Part shown: positions 8,353 through 17,730 of the stretch, one piece after another
How the letters are laid out: each line of letters opens with the position of its first letter
Numbering within the stretch: the first letter of the stretch is position 1
Assembly: GCF_021165935.1 (NCBI RefSeq)
Contig: NZ_CP088953.1
Span: forward strand, 2,589,501-2,653,500
Length of the DNA stretch: 64,000 bases
Origin: Microbulbifer elongatus
GTDB taxonomy: Bacteria > Pseudomonadota > Gammaproteobacteria > Pseudomonadales > Cellvibrionaceae
Reading direction: 5' to 3'
Program-made: the position numbers and the translations under genes
The notes under the pieces: generated by a model
What the model saw: the letters and a program-made list of their open reading frames with translations, nothing else
What the model was told of the DNA's origin: nothing
The model's database searches: none

Positions 8353-10257
8353 ATGTTGCTTCAGTTGGATGGCGTCGGATTGCGCTATGGCGTGCAGGTT
8401 CTGGCGGATGGTGTGAGCGCCAAGGTGGATCGCGGTGACCGGATTTGTCTGGTGGGCCGCAATGGCGAGGGGAAATCCAGCCTGCTCAGCCTGATTGGTG
8501 GCAAGGGGGATCCGGATGAGGGCGAAATCATTCGTCAGACAGGGATGGTGCTCGCCACCCTCGAGCAGGCGCTGCCAGAGGACTGTGGTCAGACGGTGTA
8601 CCGGTACGTGGCGGAAGGGCTCGGAGATGTGGGTGCTTGGCTCGCCGAGTACCGGGACAACCAGAACCCCGACCTGCAGGCGAAGATCGACAACGCCCAT
8701 GGTTGGGAGCTGCTGGCGAGGATTGACAGTGTCCTCGACCGCCTCGATCTGGATGAAAGCGCACGAGTGCAGGACCTCTCCGGCGGTTGGCAGCGCCGCG
8801 CGGCACTGGCTCGGGCACTGGTGACGGAGCCGGATCTACTGATTCTCGACGAACCCACCAACCACCTCGATATCGCCGCGGTGGAGTGGCTGGAGGATTT
8901 CCTGTCCAGTTACCGTGGCGCACTGCTGTTTGTAAGCCACGACCGCGCGCTGGCCCAGCGTCTCGCCAATACCGTGTGGGACCTCGATCGCGGCATTCTT
9001 CGGGTATTTCATTGCCCGTTTGATCGCTACCAGCAGGAAAAAGAAAAACAGCTCGAAGAAGAGGCCCGCAACGACGCCCTGTTCGACAAAAAGCTCGCGC
9101 AGGAAGAAGTCTGGATTCGCCAGGGGATTAAAGCCCGGCGCACCCGTAACGAAGGCCGGGTACGCGCGCTCAAGGCGTTGCGCAACGAGCGCAAGGCCCG
9201 CCGCGATCGCCAGGGTGTGGCAAAAATGTCTCTGGATGCCGGCGAAAAGTCCGGCAAGCTGGTGGCGGAGATGAAAAACGTCACCTTTGGTTTTGGGGGC
9301 GAGAGTGCCGGCGAACAGGGCGATGGGGCACCGTTGATCCGCAACCTGAATTTCACCCTGATGCGGGGCGACAAGGTCGGTCTGATCGGCCCCAATGGGG
9401 TGGGCAAGAGTACCCTGATCAAGCTGTTACTGGGAGATCTCGAGCCCCAGGAAGGCAGTATCCGGCTCGGTACCAAACAGCAGGTAGCCTATTTCGATCA
9501 GCGTCGGGATGTGCTCGACCCCGACCTCAGTGTGGTGGACAACATTGCCGAGGGCCGTGAAAACATTCAGGTAGGCGGCAGCACCAAGCATGTGATGGGT
9601 TACCTCGCCGACTTCCTGTTTACCGGCGTTAAAGCGCGCACCAAGGTCAGTGCCCTGAGTGGTGGTGAGCGCAACCGCGCACTGCTGGCCAAACTGTTCA
9701 GCCAGCCCGCCAATATCCTGGTACTCGACGAGCCCACCAACGACCTGGATGTGGAAACGCTGGAACTACTGGAACAATTGCTGCTGGATTTCTCCGGGAC
9801 GGTGCTGCTGGTGAGCCACGACCGGGCTTTCCTCGACAACGTGGTGGAGAGTTGTCTGGCATTTGAAGGCAATGGCCTTGTGCGGGAATACGTAGGCGGT
9901 TATGAAGATTTTGTGCGCCAGGGTGGTAAGTTTCTCAGCGCCGAAGAACAGCTGAAAACGCGCAAGCAGGCCGCCGGCAAAGACCGGGCGCCCGCCGCTG
10001 ATTCCCCGGCGGCAGGCAGTACGCCAGCGGCCAAACCGAAGAAGCTCAGTTACAAGCTGCAGCGCGAGCTGGATGCGTTACCGGGCCAGATCGAGAAGCT
10101 GGAAAAAGAGATCGCCGCCATGGAAGCGGAGGTCGGTGCGCCGGATTTCTATCAGCAGGACAGTGGCGTTGTACAGGAACGCCTGAAAGTACTGACAGAC
10201 TTGCAGGCCGCCCTGGAGGAGGCTTTCGAGCGGTGGGCGGAACTCGATAGCCTGTAG
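8353..10257 (+). CDS. uup: ABC-F family ATPase Uup
   Basis: 634 residues with two ATP-binding cassettes and no membrane segments. Cassette 1 has Walker A GRNGEGKSS and signature LSGGWQRR followed by LLILDEPTNHLD; cassette 2 has GPNGVGKST, signature LSGGERNR and ILVLDEPTNDLD. The lysine/glutamate-rich linker at about 230-300 and a C-terminal coiled coil (about 565-634) after a Pro/Ala-rich stretch are typical of Uup rather than EttA or YheS. Uup proteins act on ribosomes and affect transposon excision and DNA-junction processing in E. coli. The ATG at 8353 fits the start of the first cassette. Confidence 0.95.
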   Translation: MLLQLDGVGLRYGVQVLADGVSAKVDRGDRICLVGRNGEGKSSLLSLIGGKGDPDEGEIIRQTGMVLATLEQALPEDCGQTVYRYVAEGLGDVGAWLAEYRDNQNPDLQAKIDNAHGWELLARIDSVLDRLDLDESARVQDLSGGWQRRAALARALVTEPDLLILDEPTNHLDIAAVEWLEDFLSSYRGALLFVSHDRALAQRLANTVWDLDRGILRVFHCPFDRYQQEKEKQLEEEARNDALFDKKLAQEEVWIRQGIKARRTRNEGRVRALKALRNERKARRDRQGVAKMSLDAGEKSGKLVAEMKNVTFGFGGESAGEQGDGAPLIRNLNFTLMRGDKVGLIGPNGVGKSTLIKLLLGDLEPQEGSIRLGTKQQVAYFDQRRDVLDPDLSVVDNIAEGRENIQVGGSTKHVMGYLADFLFTGVKARTKVSALSGGERNRALLAKLFSQPANILVLDEPTNDLDVETLELLEQLLLDFSGTVLLVSHDRAFLDNVVESCLAFEGNGLVREYVGGYEDFVRQGGKFLSAEEQLKTRKQAAGKDRAPAADSPAAGSTPAAKPKKLSYKLQRELDALPGQIEKLEKEIAAMEAEVGAPDFYQQDSGVVQERLKVLTDLQAALEEAFERWAELDSL

Positions 10258-10356
10258 CCGCTAGCGCCAATATCGCCATGGCAGTAGAACCACTCCGTGG
10301 GCCACCGGCTGGCGCCGGGTGGGGGGAATGCGTGGCGGCGCAATTCTGCGCTGATG

Positions 10357-10800
10357 CTATTCGCTCGGGGAGTGGACCCGCACCGCCAGCACATCACAAC
10401 CGGCGCCGTGCAGTACACCGTTGGCCGTGGACCCGAGCAGCAGGGCCAGCCCGTGGCGTCCATGGCTGCCGATCACGATCAGGTCGCAGCCGCTTTCTTC
10501 CGCCAGGCGATGAATTTCTGTGGCCGGTTGCCCGAGTACCACGTATTGCCGCTCCTCAGGAATATTCAGGCCCTGTGAGGCTTTGCGCAGTTGTTCCCTG
10601 GCCTGATTCTGTAGCTGCTCCTGCACTTCCGACAGGTCCATGGGAATATCGCCGCCGTAGGCAAAGGTCAGTGGTTCGATAATGTGCGCAAGGCTCATTT
10701 GTGCGCCCGAGCAGGCGGCAATGTCGCTCGCGCGCGCCAGCACCTGGGAAGATTCTACCGATAGGTCCAGTCCAACCAGTATGTTCTTATAGCCTGACAT
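10357..10800 (-). CDS. Universal stress protein, UspA family
   Basis: 147 residues forming a single Usp domain: start YKNILVGLDLS and the C-terminal nucleotide-binding motif GSHGRHGLALLLGSTANGVL (G-x2-G-x9-GS pattern), so it probably binds ATP. It is convergent with uup. Usp proteins are induced by stress and stationary phase; the particular role is not predictable. No signal peptide, so cytoplasmic. Confidence 0.93.
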   Translation of the reverse strand: MSGYKNILVGLDLSVESSQVLARASDIAACSGAQMSLAHIIEPLTFAYGGDIPMDLSEVQEQLQNQAREQLRKASQGLNIPEERQYVVLGQPATEIHRLAEESGCDLIVIGSHGRHGLALLLGSTANGVLHGAGCDVLAVRVHSPSE

Positions 10801-11032
10801 GGGTTCCTCTCAATCTCCGATGGTATTTCGCATAGATCATGCGTGAATGCGCGGCATTCGGGTAAAAATATCCGGCTGCCGATGGCTTCATTCAGTCTAC
10901 TTTAAAAAAACAGACTTGACACAACCGCCCCGTTGCGGAGAAAAATGCGCGCCTGAAACAGGTGTTGCGACCACGTTCGGCGACGCCAAAGTGCGTACAT
11001 TGCTACTTCTCGACTCTGACAGGAAACACACC

Positions 11033-11557
11033 ATGGCCAGTTGGGTGCCCATCGTTGTCATTATTTTTGCCGTCGTGCTGGTGATCGGCCCGGTCATGTG
11101 GTTGAAGCCCAGCAGCCGCGAGCGTCAGCTTGCCGACCTCCGTCAGAAGGCTGCCAGCGCCGGCCTGAAAGTGCAAATTCAGACATTGCCAGAGGCACTG
11201 GGGGAGGGGTCTGCGGCGACCTATTTTTCCCAGTGGCGCAACCCACGCCGGCTGAATATCGGCTGGGGGTTGGAGGTGCAACGCATGTCCCATGAAATGC
11301 ACTTTCAGGGGCCCTGGGATTGGCGTAAGGGGCGCCCGGCGCCCGAAGCGGCACAGCCGGCGCTGAAAGAGCTGATCGGGGCATTGCCCGCGGACGTCAC
11401 TGCGGTCTATGCCAACGACAGCGGCCTGGGCGTGCAATGGCGTGAGCGCAGTGGTGACGACGGTTTGGGAAAGATTCAGGAGGCACTGGCCGCGCAGCGG
11501 CCAGTAATAGAAGAAGCAATACGTCAGCCGTCCCGGAGCGAGCCTGGCGAGGCCTAG
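11033..11557 (+). CDS. Conserved single-pass membrane protein of unknown function
   Basis: 174 residues from the ATG at 11033, chosen because AGGAAA lies 6 bases upstream and the protein then starts directly with a membrane helix (MASWVPIVVIIFAVVLVIGPVMW written in two parts: about residues 1-23). The remainder is soluble with an Arg-rich start (SSRERQLADLRQKA) and several conserved-looking Trp residues (WRNPRRLNIGWG, GPWDWRKG). I do not recognise a characterised family; such proteins are sometimes mislabelled as YajC-like. A TTGACA hexamer at 10916-10921 may belong to its promoter. It precedes topA by 254 bases on the same strand. Confidence 0.75.
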   Translation: MASWVPIVVIIFAVVLVIGPVMWLKPSSRERQLADLRQKAASAGLKVQIQTLPEALGEGSAATYFSQWRNPRRLNIGWGLEVQRMSHEMHFQGPWDWRKGRPAPEAAQPALKELIGALPADVTAVYANDSGLGVQWRERSGDDGLGKIQEALAAQRPVIEEAIRQPSRSEPGEA

Positions 11558-11811
11558 CCGACGCCTGGTGCTCAAGAAAACTGGCCGCCCCGGAGATCTG
11601 GGCTACTGTTTTAACCGGTTGAACCAACCCCGGAATCATCGGTCACAGGCGCCGGCCGCAGTCAGGAATTGGTAACCAATTTGACTCTGATTTCGCCGAT
11701 TTGCTTGACCACACTGGGGGCGGAGCATATATATTCGCGCAGCGCACCGTCGAAACGGAGGCTGGCGCAAAGTGCGTGAGCAGTAAATTTTCTATTAAAA
11801 ATCAAAAGCTT

Positions 11812-14556
11812 ATGGGTAAATCACTGGTCATCGTCGAGTCACCGGCGAAGGCAAAAACGATCAACAAGTATCTCGGAAAGGACTTCGTGGTTAAGTCCAG
11901 TATTGGTCATATCCGAGATCTTCCTACCGGTGCATCGGCGAAACAGGCCGTGGATCCCAAAGAGCGTGCGCGCCGAGCGGCAGAAACCCGCAAGCTGTCG
12001 CCGGAAGCCAAAGAGATCTACAAGCGCAAGAAAAGCCGTGAGCAGCTGATCAAGCGCATGGGCATTGACCCGGATCACAACTGGGAGGCCCACTACGAAA
12101 TCCTCCCCGGTAAAGAGAAAGTGGTCGATGAGCTGCGCAAGCTCGCCGCGAATGCCGACCATGTCTATCTCGCAACGGACTTGGACCGCGAAGGGGAGGC
12201 CATTGCCTGGCACCTGCGGGAAGCCATTGGTGGGGATGAGCAGCGTTACCGGCGGGTGGTGTTTAACGAAATCACCAAGTCTGCCATTCAGGAGGCGTTT
12301 GAAGATCCGGGCCCTCTGGATATCGACCGGGTGAACGCGCAACAGGCGCGCCGTTTCCTCGACCGCATTGTGGGCTACATGGTTTCGCCGTTGTTGTGGG
12401 AGAAAGTTGCCCGCGGCCTGTCTGCCGGTCGCGTGCAGTCCGTTGCGGTGAAACTGGTGGTGGAGCGCGAGCGTGAGATTCGCGCGTTTATCCCCGAAGA
12501 ATACTGGACCCTGTTTGCGGATACGCAAACCGCCAAGTCCGATCCCCTGCGTCTGGAAGTGAAAAAGCAGGCCGGTGAAGCCTTCAAGCCCACCAATGAA
12601 GAGCAGGCCATGGCGGCGCTGAAGGCGCTGCAGTCCAGCGACTTCACCGTAAGCGCCCGGGACGACAAGCCCACCAGCTCCAAGCCCAGTGCACCATTTA
12701 TTACCTCCACCCTGCAGCAGGCCGCGAGCAACCGCCTCAGCTTCAGCGTGAAGAAAACCATGATGATGGCCCAGCGACTTTATGAAGCGGGTTACATCAC
12801 CTATATGCGTACCGACTCCACCAACCTGAGTGCCGAAGCGGTGTCTTCCGTGCGCGAATTTATTGGTGAGAATTACGGCGAAAAGTACCTGCCGGAAAAC
12901 CCCAACCGCTACAGCAGCAAAGAGGGGGCGCAGGAAGCGCACGAAGCGATTCGACCTTCCGACGTACGGGTGAAACCGAACATGCTGTCCGGTATGGAGC
13001 GCGACGCCGAGCGTCTGTACACCCTGATCTGGCAGCAGTTTGTGGCCTGTCAGATGACGCCGGCCCAGTTTACCTCCACCTCGGTGGTGGTCACCGCTGG
13101 CGATTACGAGCTGCGCACCCGCGGTCGCGTAATCCGCTTCGACGGCTTCCTGAAAGTCGCACCCGCGCAGAGCAAGAAAGACGAAGATCTGGTGCTGCCG
13201 GATATCAAGGTCGGTGAAAAACTGAACCTGAAAAAGCTGGATCCAAAGCAGCATTTTACCAAACCGCCGGCGCGCTTCAGTGAAGCGGCGCTGGTGAAAG
13301 AGCTGGAAAAGCGCGGTATCGGCCGCCCTTCTACCTATGCCTCGATCATCTCCACCATTCAGGATCGCGGATACGTACGCCTGGAAAATCGCCGTTTCTA
13401 CGCGGAAAAAATGGGCGATATCGTCACCGACCGGTTGAGCGAAAGCTTTACCAACCTGATGGATTACGGGTTTACCGCCAGCCTGGAAGAGTCACTGGAT
13501 ACCGTGGCAGAAGGCAGGAAGGGCTGGAAAGACTTGCTGAACGAGTTCTACTCCGACTTCAGCAAGCGCCTGGAAGTGGCCCAGGACAAAGAGGGCGGCA
13601 TGCGCCGCAATACGCCGACGGATACAGACATCGAGTGCGGCAAGTGCGGTCGCCACATGCAGATTCGCACCGGTTCCACCGGCGTATTCCTCGGATGTTC
13701 CGGCTATGCGCTGCCACCCAAGGAGCGTTGTACCAACACCATGAATCTGGTGTCCGGTGAAGAAGCCGTGGATGCCGAGAAAGACGAAGATGCGGAAACC
13801 CGTCAGCTGCGTGAAAAGCGCCGTTGCCCCAAGTGTGGCACCGCCATGGACAACTACCTGGTGGACGAACACCGCAAACTGCATATTTGCGGCAACAATC
13901 CCGATTGCAATGGTTTCGAGGTTGAGAAGGGTACCTTCAAGATCAAGGGTTACGACGGTCCGGTCATCGAGTGCGACAAGTGCGGTGCCGACATGCAGCT
14001 GAAGTCTGGCCGGTTTGGCAAGTACTTCGGTTGTACCAGCGAGACCTGTAAAAACACCCGCAAGCTGCTGAAAAGCGGCCAGCCGGCACCGCCGAAAATG
14101 GATCCGGTGCCCATGCCGGAGCTCGCCTGTGAAAAGGTGGAAGACACCTACATCCTGCGCGACGGTGCGTCCGGGCTGTTCCTTGCGGCCAGTCAGTTCC
14201 CGAAAAATCGTGAAACCCGCGCGCCCCTGGTCAAGGAGCTGCTGCCCCACAAGGATGAGATTGATCCCAAGTACAGTTTCCTGTTCTCGGCGCCTACCGA
14301 AGACAACGAAGGCCGAGATACGGTTGTGCGGTTCAGTCGTAAAACCCAGGAGCAGTACGTTCAGAGTGAAGAGGACGGCAAGGCCACTGGCTGGAAAGCC
14401 TTCTATCGCGATGGCAAATGGCAGATAGACGTTCCTGCGAAAAAAGCACCGGCGAAGAAAAAAGCCGCTGCCAAGAAAGCGCCTGCCAAGAAAGCGGTCG
14501 CCAAAAAAGCGCCGGCGAAGAAAAAGGCAGCCGCCAAAAAGTCCCCGGCCAAGTAA
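11812..14556 (+). CDS. topA: DNA topoisomerase I with lysine/alanine-rich tail
   Basis: 914 residues from the ATG at 11812; the open frame extends 111 bases further up but the family start [17 protein letters not shown] is unmistakable. Toprim motifs include IVESPAKAK and [12 protein letters not shown]. The catalytic tyrosine is about residue 331 in [12 protein letters not shown]-independent relaxation of negative supercoils is the family reaction. Three four-cysteine zinc modules follow (CGKCGRHM..., CPKCGTAM..., CDKCGADM...). The last ~40 residues are repeated PAKK/AAKK units like histone H1 or AlgP tails and should bind DNA non-specifically. It starts the conserved topA-lexA-psrA-nagZ neighbourhood known from pseudomonads. 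Confidence 0.97.
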   Translation: MGKSLVIVESPAKAKTINKYLGKDFVVKSSIGHIRDLPTGASAKQAVDPKERARRAAETRKLSPEAKEIYKRKKSREQLIKRMGIDPDHNWEAHYEILPGKEKVVDELRKLAANADHVYLATDLDREGEAIAWHLREAIGGDEQRYRRVVFNEITKSAIQEAFEDPGPLDIDRVNAQQARRFLDRIVGYMVSPLLWEKVARGLSAGRVQSVAVKLVVEREREIRAFIPEEYWTLFADTQTAKSDPLRLEVKKQAGEAFKPTNEEQAMAALKALQSSDFTVSARDDKPTSSKPSAPFITSTLQQAASNRLSFSVKKTMMMAQRLYEAGYITYMRTDSTNLSAEAVSSVREFIGENYGEKYLPENPNRYSSKEGAQEAHEAIRPSDVRVKPNMLSGMERDAERLYTLIWQQFVACQMTPAQFTSTSVVVTAGDYELRTRGRVIRFDGFLKVAPAQSKKDEDLVLPDIKVGEKLNLKKLDPKQHFTKPPARFSEAALVKELEKRGIGRPSTYASIISTIQDRGYVRLENRRFYAEKMGDIVTDRLSESFTNLMDYGFTASLEESLDTVAEGRKGWKDLLNEFYSDFSKRLEVAQDKEGGMRRNTPTDTDIECGKCGRHMQIRTGSTGVFLGCSGYALPPKERCTNTMNLVSGEEAVDAEKDEDAETRQLREKRRCPKCGTAMDNYLVDEHRKLHICGNNPDCNGFEVEKGTFKIKGYDGPVIECDKCGADMQLKSGRFGKYFGCTSETCKNTRKLLKSGQPAPPKMDPVPMPELACEKVEDTYILRDGASGLFLAASQFPKNRETRAPLVKELLPHKDEIDPKYSFLFSAPTEDNEGRDTVVRFSRKTQEQYVQSEEDGKATGWKAFYRDGKWQIDVPAKKAPAKKKAAAKKAPAKKAVAKKAPAKKKAAAKKSPAK

Positions 14557-14575
14557 CTGGCCGGGACGCCGCTCT

Positions 14576-14605
14576 CCATCATCCCGGCGCATGCCGGGAT
14601 CCAGG
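14576..14605. repeat. Single dispersed palindromic repeat (REP-like)
   Basis: One copy of the imperfect palindrome ATCCCGGCGCATGCCGGGAT followed by CCAG sits between topA and the next gene. The same core (GTCATCCCGG ... CCGGGATCCAG) recurs at about 15.6, 42.5-43.0, 46.2, 52.0-52.4, 53.5-53.8 and 56.4-56.6 kb. Confidence 0.8.
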
Positions 14606-14638
14606 AAATCTGGGAGAAAGACTAGTGGGTAATGCAGT

Positions 14639-15178
14639 TTGAGTAATCCCTATACCGGAACCGTCGCGTCGGCACTGCGCAAAGCCCAGCTGCTGCTGCA
14701 ATCCAGCGCGCAAGCGGGGGATACTCCACTGCTGGAAGCCTCCCTGCTGGAAGCGGCGGTAGTGCAGCTGTGGCGTGGGTACCGGGGGTTTCTGGCGGAG
14801 CAGGGGCACCAGATGCAGCTGGGCTTTGCCACCGGTGCTGAACCGGAAACCGCCCATGCGCTGGCGCACCTGGTCGCCCAGCGCGGGAAGTTCAGTGCTG
14901 AGGCCAATGAGCTAGTCAGTCTTGCTGAAAACCCCGACAGCTGGTTTGCCGGTCTCTGCGGGGCCTGGCATCGACTGTGGGCCCTGAGTGTTTCCTCGGC
15001 CACCACATCCAGCCCTGCCAGCGGTGTTCAGTCCGTCATCCCGGTGCGTCAGCTTGATGATCTGGGCCGGAGTGTGGCCACTTCGGATCAGCCGCTCACC
15101 CGGGAGCGGGTACAGGAGTGGTATCAGGGGCTGTCCGAGCTGATTCAGCGCCAGCGGGCCCACAGCCAGGAGTGGTGA
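14639..15178 (+). CDS. Conserved protein next to topA (DUF6586-like)
   Basis: 179 residues from a TTG start; the ATG seven bases upstream is out of frame and closes after four codons, so TTG with MSNPYTG is the best start. Helical, no signal or membrane segment. The beginning (ALRKAQLLLQSS ... LLEASLLEAAVVQLWRGYRGFLAE) matches the small protein that follows topA in Pseudomonas, which I recall as DUF6586. Function unknown. The position between topA and the next small gene on the same strand is the conserved arrangement. Confidence 0.82.
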   Translation: MSNPYTGTVASALRKAQLLLQSSAQAGDTPLLEASLLEAAVVQLWRGYRGFLAEQGHQMQLGFATGAEPETAHALAHLVAQRGKFSAEANELVSLAENPDSWFAGLCGAWHRLWALSVSSATTSSPASGVQSVIPVRQLDDLGRSVATSDQPLTRERVQEWYQGLSELIQRQRAHSQEW

Positions 15179-15279
15179 TCCCCCGGGGCAGGAAGGAAAC
15201 CTATCACCCGCTGCCCGCTGATTAATCAGGCGCCGCTGTGTTACACTGCCTCCAAATCACGCGGTTATTGGAGAAGTGA

Positions 15280-15534
15280 ATGTCTACCGAGACTTACGAA
15301 ATCATTGAGTTGTCCAATGGTGATGTGGCGCTGCGACGCGCTGGTCACAAAGGGGAACCGCTGGTGCGTATTCATTTCTCGGACGAGAGCCAGCACTTCC
15401 TGCGGGAACACAAGGTGGCCGTAGCCCGCGCCATGCTGGAAGCTGGGATCGAAGCGGTGCAGGACATCAATGAGATGGAGCCAGAGCCGTTCGAGGATGA
15501 AGAGGTAGACCTCACCGAGCACACCATTCACTGA
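15280..15534 (+). CDS. Small conserved acidic protein (PA3009-like position)
   Basis: 84 residues, ATG start preceded by GGAGAAG. The sequence reads YEIIELSNGDVALRRAGHKGEPLVRIHFS and ends in an acidic tail (EMEPEPFEDEEVDLTEH). A protein of this kind lies between topA and lexA in Pseudomonas; no function is established. It ends 23 bases before a strong terminator hairpin. Confidence 0.82.
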   Translation: MSTETYEIIELSNGDVALRRAGHKGEPLVRIHFSDESQHFLREHKVAVARAMLEAGIEAVQDINEMEPEPFEDEEVDLTEHTIH

Positions 15535-15557
15535 TCATTCTGTGGTTGATTCGTATA

Positions 15558-15592
15558 CATAAAAAAACAGGGCTGAAGCCCTGTTTTTTTAT
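15558..15592. terminator. Bidirectional intrinsic terminator
   Basis: Perfect stem CAGGGC / GCCCTG (15568-15583) with loop TGAA, flanked by seven A on the left and seven T on the right, so it can stop transcription from both sides: the small acidic gene on + and lexA on -. Confidence 0.92.
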
Positions 15593-15627
15593 GTTCGAAA
15601 TACGAGGTTCGGAATGTTTGGCGATTC

Positions 15628-15690
15628 GTCATCCCGGCGAATAGCCTGTGCCGTACTTGATCCGGCAACGGGGGCCGGAAAACCTGAAGG
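15628..15690. repeat. Degenerate dispersed palindromic repeat
   Basis: The stretch begins GTCATCCCGGCGAATAGCC and continues TGTGCCGTACTTGATCCGG. It is a diverged copy of the element seen at 53541 (GTCATTCCGGCGAAGAGCC). It lies between the terminator and the lexA stop. Confidence 0.6.
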
Positions 15691-15712
15691 CTCGCCGCTT
15701 ACACCGCCAACA

Positions 15713-16321
15713 TCAGATCGGATTCTGGCGAATCACACCCACCGCGAGACCTTCAATCGCAAAGCTGCGATCCCGCATATCCACTTCAATCACATCAAAA
15801 TCCTGATTCTCTGGCAGCAGCTGCACCGTCGCCTGGTTCCCGCGGCGCTTGAAGCGTTTTACCGTGACTTCGTCTTCGATACGCGCGACCACAATCTGCC
15901 CATTGCGAATATTGTCGGTGCGCTGCACCGCCAGTAAATCCCCATCGAGAATACCCGCGTCCTTCATGCTCATGCCGTGCACCCGCAACAGGTAATCTGC
16001 CGGCGGATGAAAAAACTCCGCGGGAATCTCACAGTATTCCTCGATATTCTCTTCCGCCAGAATCGGGTTACCCGCTGCAACGCGGCCCACGATCGGCAGG
16101 CCATTGTTGTAGTCGGGGATACGGATGCCGCGGGATGCGCCGGCGACCATTTCAATTGCACCTTTGCGGGCCAGTGCCTTGAGGTGCTCTTCCGCAGCAT
16201 TGGGAGAGCGAAAACCCAGCTCCTGGGCAATTTCGGCTCGGGTGGGCGGGTAGCCCGTATCGTCCAGATAGGATTTGATCAGTTCCAGTACCTGAGCCTG
16301 GCGTGCGGTGAGGTTTGTCAT
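15713..16321 (-). CDS. lexA: LexA, SOS-response repressor
   Basis: 202 residues. The N-terminal winged helix-turn-helix (about 1-65, [21 protein letters not shown]) binds SOS boxes. The C-terminal S24 peptidase-like domain has the self-cleavage site Ala83-Gly84 in GRVAAGNP and the Ser118/Lys155 dyad ([15 protein letters not shown]). RecA filaments trigger cleavage in the family. Two SOS boxes lie directly upstream of the start, so it should repress itself. It is inverted relative to topA and followed by no sulA-like gene here. Confidence 0.98.
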   Translation of the reverse strand: MTNLTARQAQVLELIKSYLDDTGYPPTRAEIAQELGFRSPNAAEEHLKALARKGAIEMVAGASRGIRIPDYNNGLPIVGRVAAGNPILAEENIEEYCEIPAEFFHPPADYLLRVHGMSMKDAGILDGDLLAVQRTDNIRNGQIVVARIEDEVTVKRFKRRGNQATVQLLPENQDFDVIEVDMRDRSFAIEGLAVGVIRQNPI

Positions 16322-16338
16322 GAGCGCCTTCCTGTTGT

Positions 16339-16354
16339 CTGTATTTTTATACAG
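16339..16354 (-). promoter_or_regulatory. SOS box 1 (LexA operator) upstream of lexA
   Basis: CTGTATTTTTATACAG fits the CTGT-N8-ACAG operator exactly and begins 18 bases upstream of the lexA start codon. Together with the second box it should give tight autoregulation. Confidence 0.93.
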
Positions 16355-16357
16355 TTG

Positions 16358-16373
16358 CTGTGATTATATACAG
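16358..16373 (-). promoter_or_regulatory. SOS box 2 (LexA operator) upstream of lexA
   Basis: CTGTGATTATATACAG also fits CTGT-N8-ACAG and is centred 19 bases from box 1, i.e. nearly two helical turns, as in the tandem operators of E. coli lexA. Confidence 0.9.
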
Positions 16374-16478
16374 ATTTCAGGGGCGCGCAATCAAAGCGAC
16401 CTGTGCACTGGTGGCGGCGAATGCCGCGGTCCACTCCGTACTGACAGGCGCAGGGTCATCAGGATTGAGTGCAATGGC

Positions 16479-16811
16479 TCAGAAGCCCTCATCGGTACCG
16501 GGGAAGCTTTCCCCCTCGAGCCGGTCGATCGCACTCTGTGCGGGGGAAAAAATCGGACTGCGATAACCGGCATCTTCGTCATCCTGCATTTCATCCGCCA
16601 CAGTGCCGTACCCGGCGTTGGGGTCTTCGGGAGCCGCAGCGCCGATGACCGGCATTGCCGGCCAGTTCTGGAAGTCGATTTCGTCCAGACTGCCGTCCAG
16701 GTACTGGATTTCAATGGTGCGAGCCGGGTGATCGACGGCAACCACTTCAAACAGATCACCGGTATCGAAGTTTTCAAACCAATTGCCAATTTCCGGAGCG
16801 ATTCGTGCCAT
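16479..16811 (-). CDS. Small acidic conserved protein (DUF6763-like)
   Basis: 110 residues, excellent ribosome-binding site (GAGGAGGAGC, 5-6 bases before ATG). The N-terminal half is a small beta-type domain (GNWFENFDTGDLFEVVAVD, IEIQYLDGSLDEIDFQNWPAM) and the rest is acidic and disordered-looking. I believe this is the DUF6763 family found in gammaproteobacteria near lexA/psrA, with no known function. It is divergent from psrA and reads toward lexA. Confidence 0.8.
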   Translation of the reverse strand: MARIAPEIGNWFENFDTGDLFEVVAVDHPARTIEIQYLDGSLDEIDFQNWPAMPVIGAAAPEDPNAGYGTVADEMQDDEDAGYRSPIFSPAQSAIDRLEGESFPGTDEGF

Positions 16812-17007
16812 GGCGTGCTCCTCCTCTTTTACTGTCGTGGTATCTCCGCCTTCCGTTCCATCCCGGCGCTTTCAGAGCTTGTACACTCGTTCTAACGTGG
16901 GGGAGGTGGGCTTGGTACTTTCGTCGAGGGCTAAAAGCCGTCGCGCGGTAAAGACTGGGATGGGTAGCGCAGGTTTCATCGCCGGCGGACTGTGCTAGTC
17001 TCCCGTT

Positions 17008-17021
17008 GAAACAAGCGTTTT
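17008..17021. promoter_or_regulatory. Candidate PsrA autoregulatory site
   Basis: GAAAC-AAGC-GTTTT lies 32 bases upstream of the psrA start and matches the published PsrA consensus (G/C)AAAC-N2-4-GTTT(G/C) in all but the last base. Autorepression of psrA relieved by long-chain fatty acids is known in Pseudomonas; the assignment here is inference from position and sequence. Confidence 0.6.
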
Positions 17022-17052
17022 AATTGTTGGTTTGAATTGGTGTGAAATCGGC

Positions 17053-17709
17053 ATGAGTCAGTCAGACACGGTCCATCGTATTCTGGACGCCGCGGAAGTC
17101 CTGTTCGCAGAGCGGGGTTTTACGGAGACCTCCCTGCGGACCATAACCAGTACCGCCGGGGTGAACCTGGCAGCGGTCAATTACCATTTTGGTTCTAAAA
17201 AAGAATTGATTCAGGCGGTTTTTGAACGTTTCCTTACACCTTTTACGGATATTCTGAATCGCGAGCTTACCCGGCGGGGTGGTGCGAGCGAGCCGTTGCA
17301 GCTGGATGATCTCCTGCAGAGTCTGTATCGCGTTGCCCTCGCGGGGCTCGCCAGCCAGGGGCGCGACCCCAAGCGCTTTATGCGTCTGCTGGGACTGGCG
17401 TATACGCAGTCTCAGGGGCATCTGCGCCGCTTTATCGTATCCCGCTATGGCGACAGCTACCGGCGCTTTGCCGGCCAGCTGGCGGCCGCGCTGCCGCATG
17501 TGGATCCGGTGACATTTTACTGGCGCCTTTACTTTATGCTCGGTGCGACGGTGTTTTCTCTTTCGAGCTTTGACGCCATCGAAGCTATCCTTCGTGAGGA
17601 TTTTGGCGCCGAGAGCAGCCTGGAAGAGACCCTGGCGCGGTTGGCTCCGGCGGCGGTGGCCATGCTGACTGCGCCCATGCCCGGCGAAAGTGCCGGCGAC
17701 AACCATTAA
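17053..17709 (+). CDS. psrA: PsrA-like TetR-family regulator
   Basis: 218 residues from the ATG at 17053 (an in-frame TTG at 17032 has no support). The N-terminus MSQSDTVHRILDAAEVLFAE leads into the TetR helix-turn-helix (about 28-47, ITSTAGVNLAAVNYHFGSKK), very close to Pseudomonas PsrA. PsrA senses long-chain fatty acids and controls beta-oxidation and, in pseudomonads, rpoS. The C-terminal ligand domain shows the expected RFMRLLGLAYTQSQGHLRRF. A PsrA-like box lies in its own promoter, and nagZ follows after 21 bases, likely in one operon. Confidence 0.88.
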   Translation: MSQSDTVHRILDAAEVLFAERGFTETSLRTITSTAGVNLAAVNYHFGSKKELIQAVFERFLTPFTDILNRELTRRGGASEPLQLDDLLQSLYRVALAGLASQGRDPKRFMRLLGLAYTQSQGHLRRFIVSRYGDSYRRFAGQLAAALPHVDPVTFYWRLYFMLGATVFSLSSFDAIEAILREDFGAESSLEETLARLAPAAVAMLTAPMPGESAGDNH

Positions 17710-17730
17710 TTCATCTTGGAGTTCGTGCCG

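Noticed and set aside
10916..10960. tRNA gene suggested by a TTGACA and AAAATGCGCGCC promoter-like stretch
   Set aside because: The following bases cannot form a cloverleaf and lead into the ribosome site of the 174-residue protein gene.
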